Shown here: in pieces, positions 48,545-60,310 of the stretch
Position numbering within the stretch: the stretch's first letter is position 1
Layout of the letters: the number at the start of each line of letters is the position of its first letter
Source of the DNA: Mercurialis annua
Taxonomy: Eukaryota; Streptophyta; Magnoliopsida; Malpighiales; Euphorbiaceae
Reading direction: 5' to 3'
Length of the DNA: 64,000 nucleotides
NCBI RefSeq assembly: GCF_937616625.2
Contig: NC_065574.1
Span: 53,782,052-53,846,051, forward strand
Translations under genes and position numbers: made by a program
Notes under the pieces: generated by a model
What the model was told of the DNA's origin: nothing
The model's input: only the letters and a program-made list of their open reading frames with translations
Databases searched by the model: none

Positions 48545-50962
48545 TGTCACGACCCAAATTATTGAGCCGAGACCGGCGCTAGGGAATGGGAGTGGTAGCT
48601 CCGAAACCCGTAGTAAGCCTAAAACCACTCTAACTTTTTCGCGGAAACGCAAACACAACTATCCTATAAACATGTAATAAGAAGACACGTTTACAATCAT
48701 AACGTACATCATATATATCACACCATCGATACAACCATAGTGGGCATCTCACTTCCGTAACTTGTACGTACTAGCCCGTCTATCGATCAATACAAAACTG
48801 ACAACCAAAAGACGTCACATCAAACAAACATTAAATATGTACACAACCTATAAGACCTGACTATTCTATGCTAAGACTCGTCATACGTATACTACTGCAG
48901 CACCAAGGGGACTCGTACTCAGCACACCAAAGACGGTCTGTCTGATCCGACTCTATACACCTGAAAAACATCAATGTGAGGGGTCAGTATTTGGGGAAAT
49001 ACTGAGTGAGAAAACACATTACTAGGGTATTATAGAAAATAACATCGCATTTAAAACAAAACACATATATACAAACATATTATACTTCAAGCATTTGATC
49101 CGATCGAAACCCTAATATCTTAGTATGCATAATGAACATTATCACAACATCTAACGATCGATCGATATGAGTCCGGGATAGTTCAACCAGCCGACTCGCA
49201 GATACAGGCCCCGGGATAGTTCAACCAGATAGGCTCTGTATCGCATGCACAAACAAGTATGATAGACGACCCATGAAATCTCTATCTATGACTTACCCGG
49301 ACGCTGGTGATCACACAGCCTATTGACACCCAATAGGTAGCTTGTTTCCCCCGGATCATATACTAGTTTTCACAATCTATATATATTCGATAATACGATG
49401 TACAAATTCATTTCTATCGATAAAATACTATAGCATGCGATGTAGTTTAATATTATATTTATAATATAAAAACTATCTATTGCGTAATAATACTCAAAGT
49501 AAAGTTTAACTCACAACGATCGCTATTCCTTATATCCAAACGTAAGCTCCACACGTCATTCACTCTTTTAACTATTCCAGCTCGTCGATCTCATACCTCG
49601 TCGATGTATCCACTTCCTATTCAAATCATATGTACGTTTAATTCATCATCGTAAACTTAATACTAAAACTCTAAGTTATAAACTTAGTTCGATATGATCG
49701 TATTCCCGATACGACTCTTGACTTCGATAATATTTTAATCCAATTTTCTCGAAAATATCAAATCTCTAGATCAAATAGACGTCATATACTCGTGAATACG
49801 AGCCGGGGTACACGGGCGTGCCCCGAGGTGGGTTCACGATCGTGCAACCAAGTGCACGTTCGTGCACCTCAGGGGTACACGTTCGTGTACTTCTAGTACA
49901 CGTTCGTGCACCATGAAAAGTGCACGTTCGTGTACTTTAGGTACACGATCGTGTACCTTGCTAGGTGCACGTTCGTGTACTTTCAGTACACGTTCGTGCA
50001 CCCGTGGTACACGGTCGTGCACCACGTGCACAGCTCCTCGGAAGTTGATTTCCGGGGTTTTATCACCATTCCGACATGCTTCACACATCCATACACAAAA
50101 CCCATATCTCGGTTTCTTCAAAAACGTCATAATAACTTCAAAAACGTCAAATTCGAATCCAAAATCGTTAAAACGATAAAACCGCTCGAAACCTTAAACC
50201 AAAACGTCAAGCTTACCTCAATTGACGCTCGTAGAAGATAGAGAATTGAATTCTCAATCCATCGGCGCGAGAATCACTCGATTCGGACGAGAAACGGCGA
50301 AACCGCGGCGGATCGAAATCGTTCGTCAAAACCTTCTGTGAGTTTCTATAACCTTCTGATCATTCCTTATTCTTAAGGAAACATATATATAGTTTGGCAA
50401 ATTTGCCAGTTTAATCCTTCATTTCTTTAACTTAAACCAATTCTCTTTTAAACTTTCAATTTTAACCAAACGGTTAATTATCCTTTTAACTCGATTATCT
50501 ACGTATTATTTATATCCCAATAAATAATACTACTCCAAAAATAATTATTTCCGTCGATAATCTTCCAATTTCTATTCTCGAGGCTAAATTGGCTAATTTA
50601 CACTTTGGTCCTTGAACTCTTCAAAATTGACAATTTAGCCCAAAATGAATCCGCGTCCAAATTTTAAAAGGTCTCCGATTGACCTGAAACTTTTACCACC
50701 AATACTATAAAACATTTCGCGGACCTTGGCGAAATAATTCCAATTTCGGACTTAACTGGTTAAATTACCACTTTAGTCCCTGAACTCTAGTTTGTGACTT
50801 TCTTGATATTTTTCCTTATTTTCTTATTCCAATCCATAAACAATTACGTCCTACTCCATATTATCCTTTTCTTTAATATCCAATATCTTTATCTCTGCAA
50901 CTCCGGTCCTTCTCTGCCGGACACGTTGCACTAAACGACACCTGAACTTACAGGGTATTACA
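48545..50962 (-). repeat. 5' LTR (right copy)
   Basis: This is the direct repeat of 44641-47058 at a constant offset of 3904 bp. It would contain the promoter reading leftward into the interior. The transcription start was not identified. Confidence 0.95.
49808..50032. repeat. Ten-unit palindrome array inside the right LTR
   Basis: This is the same array as in the left LTR, with no difference seen. Confidence 0.9.
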
Positions 50963-51031
50963 AAATTAAAAACACAAAGACATACGAAACTAATTACTGT
51001 ATCTAGATGCTGAAAATATCTAAAAAAATAA

Positions 51032-51374
51032 GGTCTAATGGTAAAAAAAACTCAAACCTTTACGACTTATAGCAATTTTATCAAAACCTTTTGATTTTTA
51101 CAATAATATCCAAATTATATTTTTTTGTTGCAATAATAGCCAAATTGATGGCGAAACTTGTTGTTTTCAATTAACATATTAGGCTATTATTATTTTTTAA
51201 TATATAATAATAGAGTAAAAGTCCCAAGAAATGGCAAAAAAATTTAAAATTCACATAAAAAGTGCAATTTGGCTATTATTGCAACAAAATAATGCAATTT
51301 TTAAATATTATTGCAAAAATTAAAAAGTTTGGATGAAATTGTTCGTAAAGATTTGGGTTTTTTACCATTAAGTC
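51032..51374. mobile_element. Mutator-type MITE
   Basis: The 343-bp element has inverted ends (left GGTCTAATGGTAAAAAAAAC; right, reverse-complemented, GACTTAATGGTAAAAAACCC) that stay alignable for about 70 bp. It is flanked by the 9-bp duplication AAAAAATAA (51023-51031 and 51375-51383). It is non-coding and lies 65 bp from the retrotransposon and 35 bp from the CACTA end. Confidence 0.85.
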
Positions 51375-51408
51375 AAAAAATAATTATATTTGAAAATTTT
51401 AGCTATTC

Positions 51409-51920
51409 CACTACAAGAATGTCCGGTGTTAGCGACGGAAATTTCCGTCACTAACACATGAAAATCCGTCGGTAAACTTAGTTACCGACGGACTGCCGAC
51501 GGATACCATCCGTCGGCTCGCTTTTCGTCGGCATTCATTGGCGACAAAAACTATCCGTCGGGAAATGTCACCGACGGAAACATAGTGGTCGGTAAATATA
51601 TAAATCCGTCGGTGGGTTGTGACTAACACACCGACGAAGATCCGACGTTTTACCGACCGATATTTCCGTCGGCAAATATTGCGACGGATAATCGTCGGTA
51701 AAACCGTCGGTGAAAGAGGGCCGTTGCCGACGTTGATCCGACGATATACCGACGGATATTCCGTCGGGAATATATACCGACGGACCATCCGTCGGTAAAT
51801 TCCGTCGCCCCTTGTTTTCTTTACCGACGAATAATCCGTCGGTAGTTGTTGTCGGAACATGGTATTAAATTACCGACGGATTATTCCGTCGGTAAAGTAG
51901 AAATCCGTCGGTAATACGGC
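51409..51920. repeat. CACTA subterminal array of CCGACGGA/TCCGTCGG motifs
   Basis: More than thirty copies of ACCGACGGA-type words occur in both orientations, often as palindromic pairs (CCGACGGAT…ATCCGTCGG). In CACTA elements such arrays bind the TNPA-type protein. A 143-codon frame across it is a by-product of the repeat. Confidence 0.9.
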
Positions 51921-52122
51921 TTCATTTCCGACAAAAAAATTGTCGTTTTCCTGCCCATTATGGGTTGTTTTTTGTCTATTATACCTGTGCAGAATTACAA
52001 AAATAAGATACACATACAAACAGACTAAATAAGAATCAAAAGTATCTATATATAAATACGGAATAAGCGTTAACAAATTTGTCGATGTTTATAAGCATAA
52101 TACTGTATAGGAATACAAAAAA

Positions 52123-53822
52123 CTAAAGTCTAGTAATATCCTCGTCATCTGGACCTGAGGGGGGCTGCGGGGGGCGCATGGCTTCTGGTAGAGTGCTCAT
52201 CATCTTTGCCAGCTCCGAGCGGACCCTCTCAGCAATCCGCTCGTCGACGGAAGACTCCACATCCCTCTGAATCTCTTCCCGCATCCCTTGCACCCGAGCG
52301 GATACCTCTCTCTGGATCCGCTCCTCGATATCCTCGGTCGAGTGAGTCTGCTGGGACGACGAGCATGAGCCGCGGCGTACACCGGTGCCCTTGAATGACG
52401 CGATGTACGAAGCTGCAGATGAACCAACTCCGTAAACCCGCTGCTTCTTCACCGCCTCGAGAGACAAGAACAGTTCGTTCTCGTCGATGGACTGCGGGGT
52501 CGACGAACTGCCCTCAGCCGGGGAGGACTGGGTCGCAGCTGCACGCTCTGCAAGGAAACGCTCCTGAAAAAATAAACAAGTAGTCAAGTTAGTACGATTT
52601 CGATAATCGAAAACAGAAATAGTTAAACTTTAAATTCCTAACTAAAATTCGGCAGCATCTCCTCTATAATACGAGCATCACCCATTTTCAGGGACTTCCT
52701 GCAAACAAACATGGACTACATACAATTCACAGTTCACAGTTCACAGTTCACAATTTATATTTCACATGTTTTAATTAACTACAATCAAGTAATAACGATT
52801 CAATTTCAAGTTACATCAGACTTACATGCTTATCCTGCGACCTCTTGTCGACAAACTTGTTCCGATCGTCCTTTGTCGAGTGCATACGAACATGCAACTC
52901 AGCATATGTCGCAGGACGACCGAGCTCCTGACTCTGAGACAAAAATCATAAATTTAATTCGATATAAATAATGAACATTTAAACACTATAATCATTTAAG
53001 TCTGAAGAATACAAATTTAGAAAAATTACCAAAACGGTCATATGCTTCACAGCTGAGCGCGATCCTGCCGTGTGGCGCACCGGTCCAGTCCCGGGCCCTG
53101 ACGGCTCACTCATCCTTTTAGCCCGAGCGATGGCGGACTTCCTCTTCGCCGCAGCCGTATCCCAAATCGCATTCCATGCCGCCCAAATATCATCTGTGAC
53201 ACTGTTATCCCTAACACTCTTCATCGCGTGAATTGTGTCCTTGTAACGATTAGCAGCATGTCTCATAAAGACATCTCTAATCGCCTGCTCGGGGTAGATG
53301 GAGTCCCACCAAAACTTCTTCTGCACGTATTTAACAAATGAATAGATAATTAATTAGTAAATTTAAATAATATGAAACTTAAAATTGAATAAAATGTTAA
53401 TGTAAATATTACCTTGAACTCCTCCCAGTAGAACGTCTTCTGCTCCGCCTTCAATCCCTTCCAGGAAGAACCTTCTATGAACCAGCAGGAACGAAAGATG
53501 TCCAGCAAGCCTCTGGAGACCTTCCTGCTGTCATGTAGCCGCTCCCTATCATTTCAAAACATAAAATTAGTTAAATAGTGTTTTATAACTAAACTTTAAA
53601 AAATGGATAACAGTGATAATACCTTAGAGCGTCAGGTGCGACCTTTAACCTCCCCGAGGCATCAATCTCGTACTCGACCTGCTGCTGGGCCTCCCTCTGC
53701 GGCCTAGGCGCCGCCTGAAGCTGCGGATCGTCCCCGTCAGGTGGAGCGTCTGTGGGGGCAGTGTCTCTCGGATCTCTCTGATGACGGTCCTGAACATGTC
53801 TGCGGCTACCCTGACCCCTCAT
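52123..53822 (-). CDS. CACTA-encoded Transposase_24 (Ptta/En/Spm) protein
   Basis: Exons that join in phase are 53822-53623, 53545-53413, 53320-53030 and 52933-52826; a final exon is 52563-52123. A likely fifth exon (about 52698-52643, KSLKMGDARIIEEMLPNF) could not be joined in frame, so either my boundaries are wrong or the gene is damaged. Typical Transposase_24 (PF03004) features are WKGLKAEQKTFYWEEFK, FWWDSIYPEQAIRDVF, and SQELGRPATYAELHVRMHST followed by DDRNKFVD. The last exon is a helical Glu/Arg-rich tail (EDIEERIQREVSARVQ) ending DDEDITRL. The product corresponds to the DNA-binding accessory protein of En/Spm elements. It cannot transpose the element without TNPD, which is missing here. 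Confidence 0.75.
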
Positions 53823-53989
53823 ATCTACAAAGAAGTAGATATGCACATACAATTTCATACATAAATAACAAATATTAATAAATAATTAATCAATTCGTCG
53901 ATAAACATACATATAAAAACATAAATATCAGTCATTAATGCATGTAACAATACTAGTCATACAGATTCTATTACATTAATTAGCCTACA

Positions 53990-54091
53990 CTACAACTCTT
54001 CGTAGTCCTCCGCTTCGTCTGATGAGGATGGTAGAAAATCATCGGCTGTCTCTGCTGTTGGCGCCGTTTCCAACGCCTCCTCATTCGCTTA
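53990..54091 (-). pseudogene. C-terminal remnant of CACTA TNPD transposase
   Basis: The frame ANEEALETAPTAETADDFLP, then SSSDEAEDYEEL and a TAG stop, sits just upstream of the Transposase_24 gene in the same orientation. The acidic tail and the position fit the end of a TNP2/TNPD ORF. Everything upstream has been replaced by A+T-rich sequence. Confidence 0.55.
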
Positions 54092-54882
54092 TTTAAACTA
54101 TTGAATCTGTAATTTGTTTTAGTAATTGAAAATAAAAATCTTGTGCAAGAGTTGTCTCAGTCTAAGAATAGATCGTTCCCAATCTTGAATGTCCCGGTCT
54201 ATTGTCGTTGTTCCTGACCTTTGATATTTTTTAGAAAAATTTACTCCCATGACATGAGCTTTTTTAATATGATTTTTATGTTTGAGTTTTTTTTCTTTCC
54301 AATATTAGTATTTCAATTGTTTTAAACATATTGAACAAGTGTTTTTAGCTATTGTTGGACATCAACATTAATAAAAATAAGTCCTTTTTACTTAAATTAA
54401 TATGTCATATTAGTGAAAGGATGATAATTCCATATATAATAATACACTTATATAGTTATATATGGAATTAAAATGTAAAATCATTTCGATAAATTCAAAA
54501 TTTATTTTCGGTCATATTAGTAGTCTGGTAATTTATTGATTAAATTATTTTGTTATTGTTTAAGTTTGTCTAAATTTCTTTTATTTCTGAAATTATTTTT
54601 AATAATACTAGTTTGTTATACACGTGGGTTGCACTTGGTTTATAATTTTATTATTTATCATAATTTATATTTGAAATTATTGAATAGGATTAGAAAAGCT
54701 TTTTAATAGTTAAAATTGAGATGTCATGTAGAGAAATTAGTTATTTCTATAAAAGTGTTAGTGGTTGATTAGGAGTAGAAAAGGTTTTTAATATAAATTA
54801 TAAAAATGATATTTTTATCTATAAATGAAAGTATTTTGTGATAATTTTCCAGAATACATGTTTCTGCATTTTAATTACAGCC
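54092..54882. other. A+T-rich sequence, nothing recognised
   Basis: No ORF, terminal repeat or RNA gene could be supported here. Confidence 0.4.
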
Positions 54883-54885
54883 TTA

Positions 54886-55501
54886 GAGCATCTCTAATGG
54901 AGTGCTATTTTTATGCTAAATTTAGCATGAAAAGTGATAAAATGCTATAAATAGCATAGCATTATAATTTTTTCTCCAATGCACAAATTTAAAAATAAAT
55001 GTTATAATTATTTATTAAAATAATTATCTCTAAATTTTATTAATTTTTAATTATTTGATAATTTTTTTAAACAAAAATTAATGTAATTTTTTTAATATAA
55101 TAATGAGTTTTTCAAATAAATAATTAAGAGAATCGATGAATTATATAAAAATAAATTATATAAACTTTTTTTATTATATTGAAATATGGTTTATTATTAA
55201 AAAAATCAAATCAAGGCCGTAAAATTAAATTGAAGCACAAAATTTAAAATAAAAAAAATAAAAAAATAAAAAATGTTAAAATAATAAATGAAAAAATAAC
55301 CGTGGTAAAATTATAATTAATAAAGAAATGCTATTGGTTGTTGTAGTTTAGCATATGCTATAATCTGTGCTAAATTTAGCACGTGATATAGCATATGCTA
55401 AATTTAGCACAAACTATAGCACTGCATTGGAGTTGCATTTTAAGTCTTAATGCTAAATTATAGCATTGCCACTCCATTTTAGCATTGCATTGGAGTTGCT
55501 C
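54886..55501. mobile_element. Tourist-like (PIF/Harbinger) MITE with TTA duplication
   Basis: The 616-bp element starts GAGCATCTCTAATGGAGTGC, ends with the imperfect reverse complement (reads GAGCAACTCCAATGCAATGC) and is flanked by TTA on both sides. Subterminal TGCTAAATTTAGCA palindromes recur. It is non-coding. Confidence 0.87.
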
Positions 55502-55595
55502 TTAACTCCATATTATTATTTCTCTTCCATGGACCATAATTATTAATAGTTTTTCAGTTACAAAAATTAAAATATTAAAAAAATAATACTTTTTA

Positions 55596-56046
55596 GACTT
55601 AATCACTCAACAGTCCTCCACCTTTAAATTTTTTTTTTCAATTGCACCCTAATGTTGGAAAATTCTCTCAAAACCCTCTCATCTTTAAAATCCATTTCAA
55701 TTGCACCCTGACGTAGGAAAATCCTCTCAAAATACTCTCACCTTTATATTTTTTTCAACTGTACCCTAAATTGAAATTTTTTATAGTTTTGATTTTAAAA
55801 AGTTATTGATATAATTTTATAAAGAATGATTTTTCACATTATTAATAATATTAGTGTTTAATTAGAATATAAATTAAAAAATGAAAAAAAAAATTAATTT
55901 TTTTTTCATGTCAAAAGAGGTCAATTTAATAATATGGGGTACAATTGAAATAGAATTTAAAGGTGGAAGGGTTTTGAGAGAGTTTTCTAACGTTAAGGTG
56001 CAATTGAAAAAAGTTTAAAGGTGTGGGGATTTTGAGTGATTAAGCT
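55596..56046. mobile_element. Mutator-type MITE with 9-bp duplication
   Basis: The 451-bp element has inverted ends containing CTTAATCACTCAA…CCTTTAAA and AATTGCACCYTAA, alignable for about 60 bp. It is flanked by TACTTTTTA at 55587-55595 and 56047-56055. The phrase AATTGCACCCTRA is repeated internally. A related phrase appears near 61760. Confidence 0.82.
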
Positions 56047-57005
56047 TACTTTTTATAATAGAGAAATATATTGTTAGTGATATGCACTAGGTCAATCATG
56101 TTTGACCATGTTTTGACTTTATCATTTTATTATTTATTGATTGGCAGTTTTTATCATTTTATATTAATGATTAAAATACTTGAATGGTTAATTCTTTCTA
56201 AGGTCATCGAGTATGTGACTTGATAGTAGAACCCTTAGGTTTAATAAAAGAATTATATACCATCTATCCCTAGTCTTAATAGAACATTGAGACTAGTATG
56301 ATGTTGACTGATGATTATGTTTTACTAATCATGTATATGAGATATTAAGTCAAATTATAGGTGCTATTTGAGAAATAAGGCACTGGATGACCCACTGTGA
56401 GAATACTACATAGATCACTGTCATAAGTAATTCTCATTACAGTTCTATTAGTATAATCCTTTGACCTTGAAATCATCATGGATTTCTACATAGCTATTTC
56501 ATATTTTGATACAGTCTTACATTATCTTTAACAGGATAATGACATAGATTGTCATTGGATATGAAAGTAACTATGTGAGAAATGTGAGTGACTGAGAAGG
56601 AATTTGTCCCTCATTTATTTGAATAAGATATCTATGGGCCCCTTGAAGAAGATAGACTGAAGAAAATGCATGGCCATGCTAATTGATAAGAAGTTATCAT
56701 TTTCAGTCTACTTAGAGTCAAGAAACTAATGATTGAATGTTATAAGGATGACATAACTATGTCTTATATTCAATCTGGATATCGAGAGACAAAAGGATTA
56801 AAATATTATTGTAAATGGTTAAATCGGATTATCGATATTCATATAACTTGGGTAGTCATAATGTCTTGCTAGAGGCCACTTATGACTTGTGGGCTGAAAT
56901 AGGGATTTCGAACCTACTGCCAACGTTATATGAACCTACATGGTCGCACACTAAGAACAGGCCCAAAACAGTTATGGGTTGTACAAGCCCAATGTGATTA
57001 AGTGA

Positions 57006-57008
<3 letters not shown>

Positions 57009-57063
<55 letters not shown>
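57009..57063. repeat. (TA)n microsatellite in the solo LTR
   Basis: This is an uninterrupted TA tract of about 27 repeats. Confidence 0.95.
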
Positions 57064-57067
<4 letters not shown>

Positions 57068-57277
57068 CGTAATATATATATATTAATAAATATATATATT
57101 AATTCGAAATTTAAGGATAAGTGTTTTCCTTAATTTATTATTTTTTGGAAGATAATAAATATAGTAATTAATATATATGGATAATTATCAAAAAGGAGTT
57201 TTTGATAAACATAAACTTGTAGAATTGCAATGAGATTGAAATTCGAATTTGTCTCAAACCCTAGTGTTATTTATCAC

Positions 57278-57285
57278 TATAAATA
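57278..57285 (+). promoter_or_regulatory. TATA box of the solo LTR
   Basis: CTATAAATACTC is the canonical plant TATA context and lies in the last quarter of the LTR, where a U3/R promoter is expected. It could drive transcription rightward out of the LTR. Confidence 0.65.
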
Positions 57286-57440
57286 CTCATTAAGCAGTTG
57301 GTTTGAGAATCACGAAATTCATTATTCACTAAATCACTAAAATTCGAAATTGCTTGTGAAGCAATAGTGCTAGCACACAAGCACTAGTTTTGGCTAAGGT
57401 CTGTTCGTGTGGATACTCGTAGAGGACGCGTTCTTTTGGA

Positions 57441-57644
57441 GGCGTTTCTGATCCGAGGCCAGGTATCACCAAAGTGAACCACCTCCTTCCTTCCTACATT
57501 GCTGTTGAATTCGACATACAAGTAAGTAATTGTTCTGTTTAAGGCGTTTCTGATCCGAGGCCAGGTATCACCAAAGTGAACCACCTCCTTCCTTCCTACA
57601 TTGCTGTTGAATTCGACATACAAGTAAGTAATTGTTCTGTTTAA
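57441..57644 (+). repeat. Perfect 102-bp tandem duplication in the solo LTR
   Basis: The unit starting GGCGTTTCTGATCCGAGGCC occurs at 57441 and 57543 with no difference seen. It lies downstream of the TATA box, in the presumed R/U5 region. Confidence 0.93.
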
Positions 57645-57729
57645 TTCGAATTACATGGATCTTGGTTTGGGTTTTTAGATAATTTTTGAAATTCCGCTGC
57701 GTTATGAACCAATAAAACCCAACATATAT

Positions 57730-59238
57730 TTCATTCGTCCTATTTAAAAAGTTTATTTTTTTATGTTTGATTTTAAATGTTCACTTTCTATTTGTAATAA
57801 TATTTTATTATAATTATTTTTTATCCTGAATTTTTTTTATTATTTTTAGAAGATTAATACTTTGGATGTAATTTATAAGACATCATTAATAGTGATAAAT
57901 AAAGAAGTAAAAATAATTTAACATTTTTATATGTGGAGAAAATAAAATAACCTCTTAAATAGCATGGAATTTTAACTTAGTTTTCTTTTTGAATGGTTAT
58001 TATTATTTTTAGAAAATGGTTAATTAGAAAGAAAAAAAGCACAATTTTTGTAAGCATTTTAGGAGTAATTTTAAATCATTGTTCAATAAAAATAAATAAA
58101 AATAATGAAGGGTGTTTATTTAATTTTTATTTTAATTTTGTGAATAGTGTGACACACTCTTTAGCACAAACATCTTGTTCTATATCACGTCAACAAGAAT
58201 AATTTGATAATTTTCCTGCAATTTTAACTCGTATAATGGCTTCTATTTTGGTTTATACTTTATCCTAAAAAAATACTGAAAGACACTAAATATATGAACA
58301 GAGGGAGTAATATCGAAGGATATCATATTTATTGGAAATCATATTACTCTTCAGGAAAATTATTTTAAAAATGAAATGAAGCTGCATTTCATAAAAAAGG
58401 ATTTGACTGCATCAGAAGTCGCTATTACCTGAACCATAACAGCCAATGCATCCGCAACTCTATTACAATGACTTTTTATACATCTAATCTAAATTTAAAT
58501 TTAAGTGTGTATAGTGAATTATTTTTAAATGTATCAAATATGATAATTTTTTTAAATTTTTTTTTAATTATATATTAGACTTGAGTTGAGCTTAAGTAGC
58601 TCGAAAATAGTTCGAAACACCCAAACTCGAATTCGAACCAAACATAACACACGCCGAGACCCGCTCATTTACACATAGACCCTACCAATGCCACTAAACT
58701 TAAGTTAAAAAGCTTTTAGTAAAAATTAGAAATAGAACTGCACAAAACTCGAGCTTCAAAAAGGAGCATGCATGCTTATGAACGAAAATGTAATCTCCAT
58801 AAACGATGCTTAAAGACACCATACATGCATGATTTCTTCAACAGAGAAACATTTTGAAGAGTATTTGAAATCTAAACAAGAAGTCAATATAATAACATAA
58901 TTATCTGCTGCAAAACAAGAGCAATGACTTGATCATGATGAGCAGCTAGATAATACAGGACTATGGACTAATCTTGACATAATCAAAATATATTTTCAGC
59001 TTGAATTTAAAGTCACTAACTTAGGCTAATTGGGGAATCACTAGATGCAGTGTTTGCTTAGTTCTACTAATTAGACAAAATAACACTAGTACAAGCTTGA
59101 ATCCTCATGTATCTACTGCCCAAAAAACAACTAACTAATTATATATACACAAGACTAATAAGAACAATTATAACTTTATACTAACTTGCATGCATGAGGC
59201 ACTTGTAGAGCAAAATAATTTCTGAGCCAGAAGCAAAC
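57730..59238. other. A+T-rich spacer left of the coiled-coil gene
   Basis: No gene is seen. A Stowaway-like word (GAGGGAGTAA at 58301) has no partner end. The last 300 bp may be the 3' UTR of the coiled-coil gene. Confidence 0.4.
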
Positions 59239-60310
59239 TCAATTCTCACCCGACTTTCTCATCCCCTGCATTAACCCCTTGGCCGTGAGAGCCATTCGCT
59301 GTCTCTGGAATACTTTGGCCTTGGCCCTTATCTGTTCAATCATTGCCTCCAGAATGGCGTTGAATTCATCATACATTTCTGCTCTGTCCCCAGATATCGT
59401 GCGGCTCTCTTCTAGTGCAGCATCAATCCCCTGCTCGATAACTATTTTCTCTTCCAAGAACACCTTCTTCTCCTCTTCCATCGCTTTTTTCTCCGCCTCA
59501 AGTACTACAAGGAAGCCCTTCTTCTCCTCTTCCAGCGCCTTTTTCTCCGCCTCAAATACTACAAGGAAGCCCTTCTTCTCCTCTTCCAGCGCCTTTTTCT
59601 CCGCCTCAAATACTACAAGGAAGCCCTTCTTCTCCTCTTCCAGCGCCTTTTCCTCCGCCTCAAGCACTACAAGGAAGCCCTTCTTCTCCTCTTCCAGAGC
59701 CTGTTTCTCCGCCTCAAGTGTCTTGGCGCAACTTTGATACTCAGATAAAGTCGCGACCAAATTTCCATGCTCCTTTCGAAGAGCATCATACTTCGCCTCA
59801 GCGCTAGACGCTCTCGAAGTTGCCTTTTTGAGGGCCAATTTCTGTTTGGAATAACGTTCAAAGAGAGATGCACAGACCTTCTCGGCTTCTAGGTACTTGA
59901 GCTTTTCCTGTCGAAGAAGCTGCTCCGCGGCTTCCCCTAACTCTGCAATGCTTGCGAAATTCTGAACAGGTGGAAAGTAAGTTAAAATAGCATAAAAGCT
60001 GAACAAATTGCATAAGTAAATCTAAATAATCGGGTTTAAATACCTCGAACATATACATGCTCTCACTCACGTACATTTCAGAAATCCAGAGATCCTCCGT
60101 TTCGTCCCTAACACGGTCAAAAGCGTCTGCATAGCGGGGATACTTGGCCTTGAGACTCTCGAATAAACTTGGCGGGTTAAACGGCGTTTGAGCTGAAATT
60201 GCCGGAATGTCCTTCTTTGGGATGGAACCCTCATCGGTACGGCATTTCTTCAAAGGAGCAGAACCCTCGAGCAGTTCCTGATCGTTCTCGTTCCTCGAAT
60301 CTCTCTGCAT
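59239..60310 (-). CDS. Unrecognised coiled-coil protein with 18-residue repeats
   Basis: Two exons (60310-60044 and 59961-59239) joined by an 82-bp GT-AG intron give 329 aa. The first ATG on the gene strand (60310) was taken as the start. Residues 1-89 are polar and include DQELLEGSAPLKKCRTDEGS. The second exon is almost entirely heptad-like coiled coil. It includes five consecutive 18-residue units of the type LEAEKKALEEEKKGFLVV (59449-59718) and a basic tail (AKAKVFQRQRMALTAKGLMQ). No known domain is apparent. A decayed relative lies at 22824-23576, so this is a small family that has spread locally, possibly by transposon activity. It could also be derived from the gag or accessory gene of a transposon. 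Confidence 0.7.
59449..59718 (-). repeat. Five 54-bp coding repeats
   Basis: Five in-frame 54-bp units encode the 18-residue coiled-coil repeat. The inner three are nearly identical at the DNA level, which implies recent expansion by unequal exchange or slippage. Copy number is likely to vary between individuals. Confidence 0.92.

Larger units (their letters stand above)
44641..50962 (-). mobile_element. Non-autonomous LTR retrotransposon, complete
   Basis: Two 2418-bp direct repeats flank a 1486-bp interior, with the 5-bp duplication AAATT at 44636-44640 and 50963-50967. On the minus strand each LTR runs TGTAATACCC … GGGTCGTGACA. Next to the right-hand (5') LTR is a primer-binding site TGGTATCAGAGC complementary to initiator tRNA-Met. 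Next to the left-hand (3') LTR is a polypurine tract AAGGGGGGAAGAA. The interior has no gag, protease, reverse transcriptase or integrase, so mobilisation must be in trans. LTR ends and primer site resemble Ty3/gypsy elements, but with no pol gene the lineage is inferred. Confidence 0.93.
51409..54091 (-). mobile_element. CACTA (En/Spm) element, truncated at its 5' end
   Basis: The 3' terminus begins CACTACAAGAATGTCCGG, the signature CACTA end, and is followed by a dense subterminal array. Inside, on the minus strand, are a Transposase_24-type gene and, upstream, the last 33 codons of what should be the TNP2/TNPD transposase. Homology stops near 54091 and no second CACTA terminus follows, so most of the transposase gene and the 5' end are missing. 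The right boundary is approximate. Confidence 0.82.
56072..57724 (+). mobile_element. Solo LTR
   Basis: The 1653-bp segment starts TGTTAGTGATATGC, ends ACCCAACA and is flanked by the 5-bp duplication TATAT (56067-56071 and 57725-57729). It has no interior and no second LTR, so it arose by recombination between LTRs. A TATA box at 57278-57283 orients it on the plus strand. It contains a (TA)n tract and a 102-bp tandem duplication downstream of the TATA box. Confidence 0.87.

Noticed and set aside
51429..51860. 143-codon minus-strand ORF with RR.I.VG repeats
   Set aside because: It is a translation of the CACTA subterminal CCGACGGA array, whose period happens to avoid stops.
58290..58320. Stowaway-like terminus (GAGGGAGTAA)
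   Set aside because: I found no matching inverted end or paired TA within the neighbouring kilobase.
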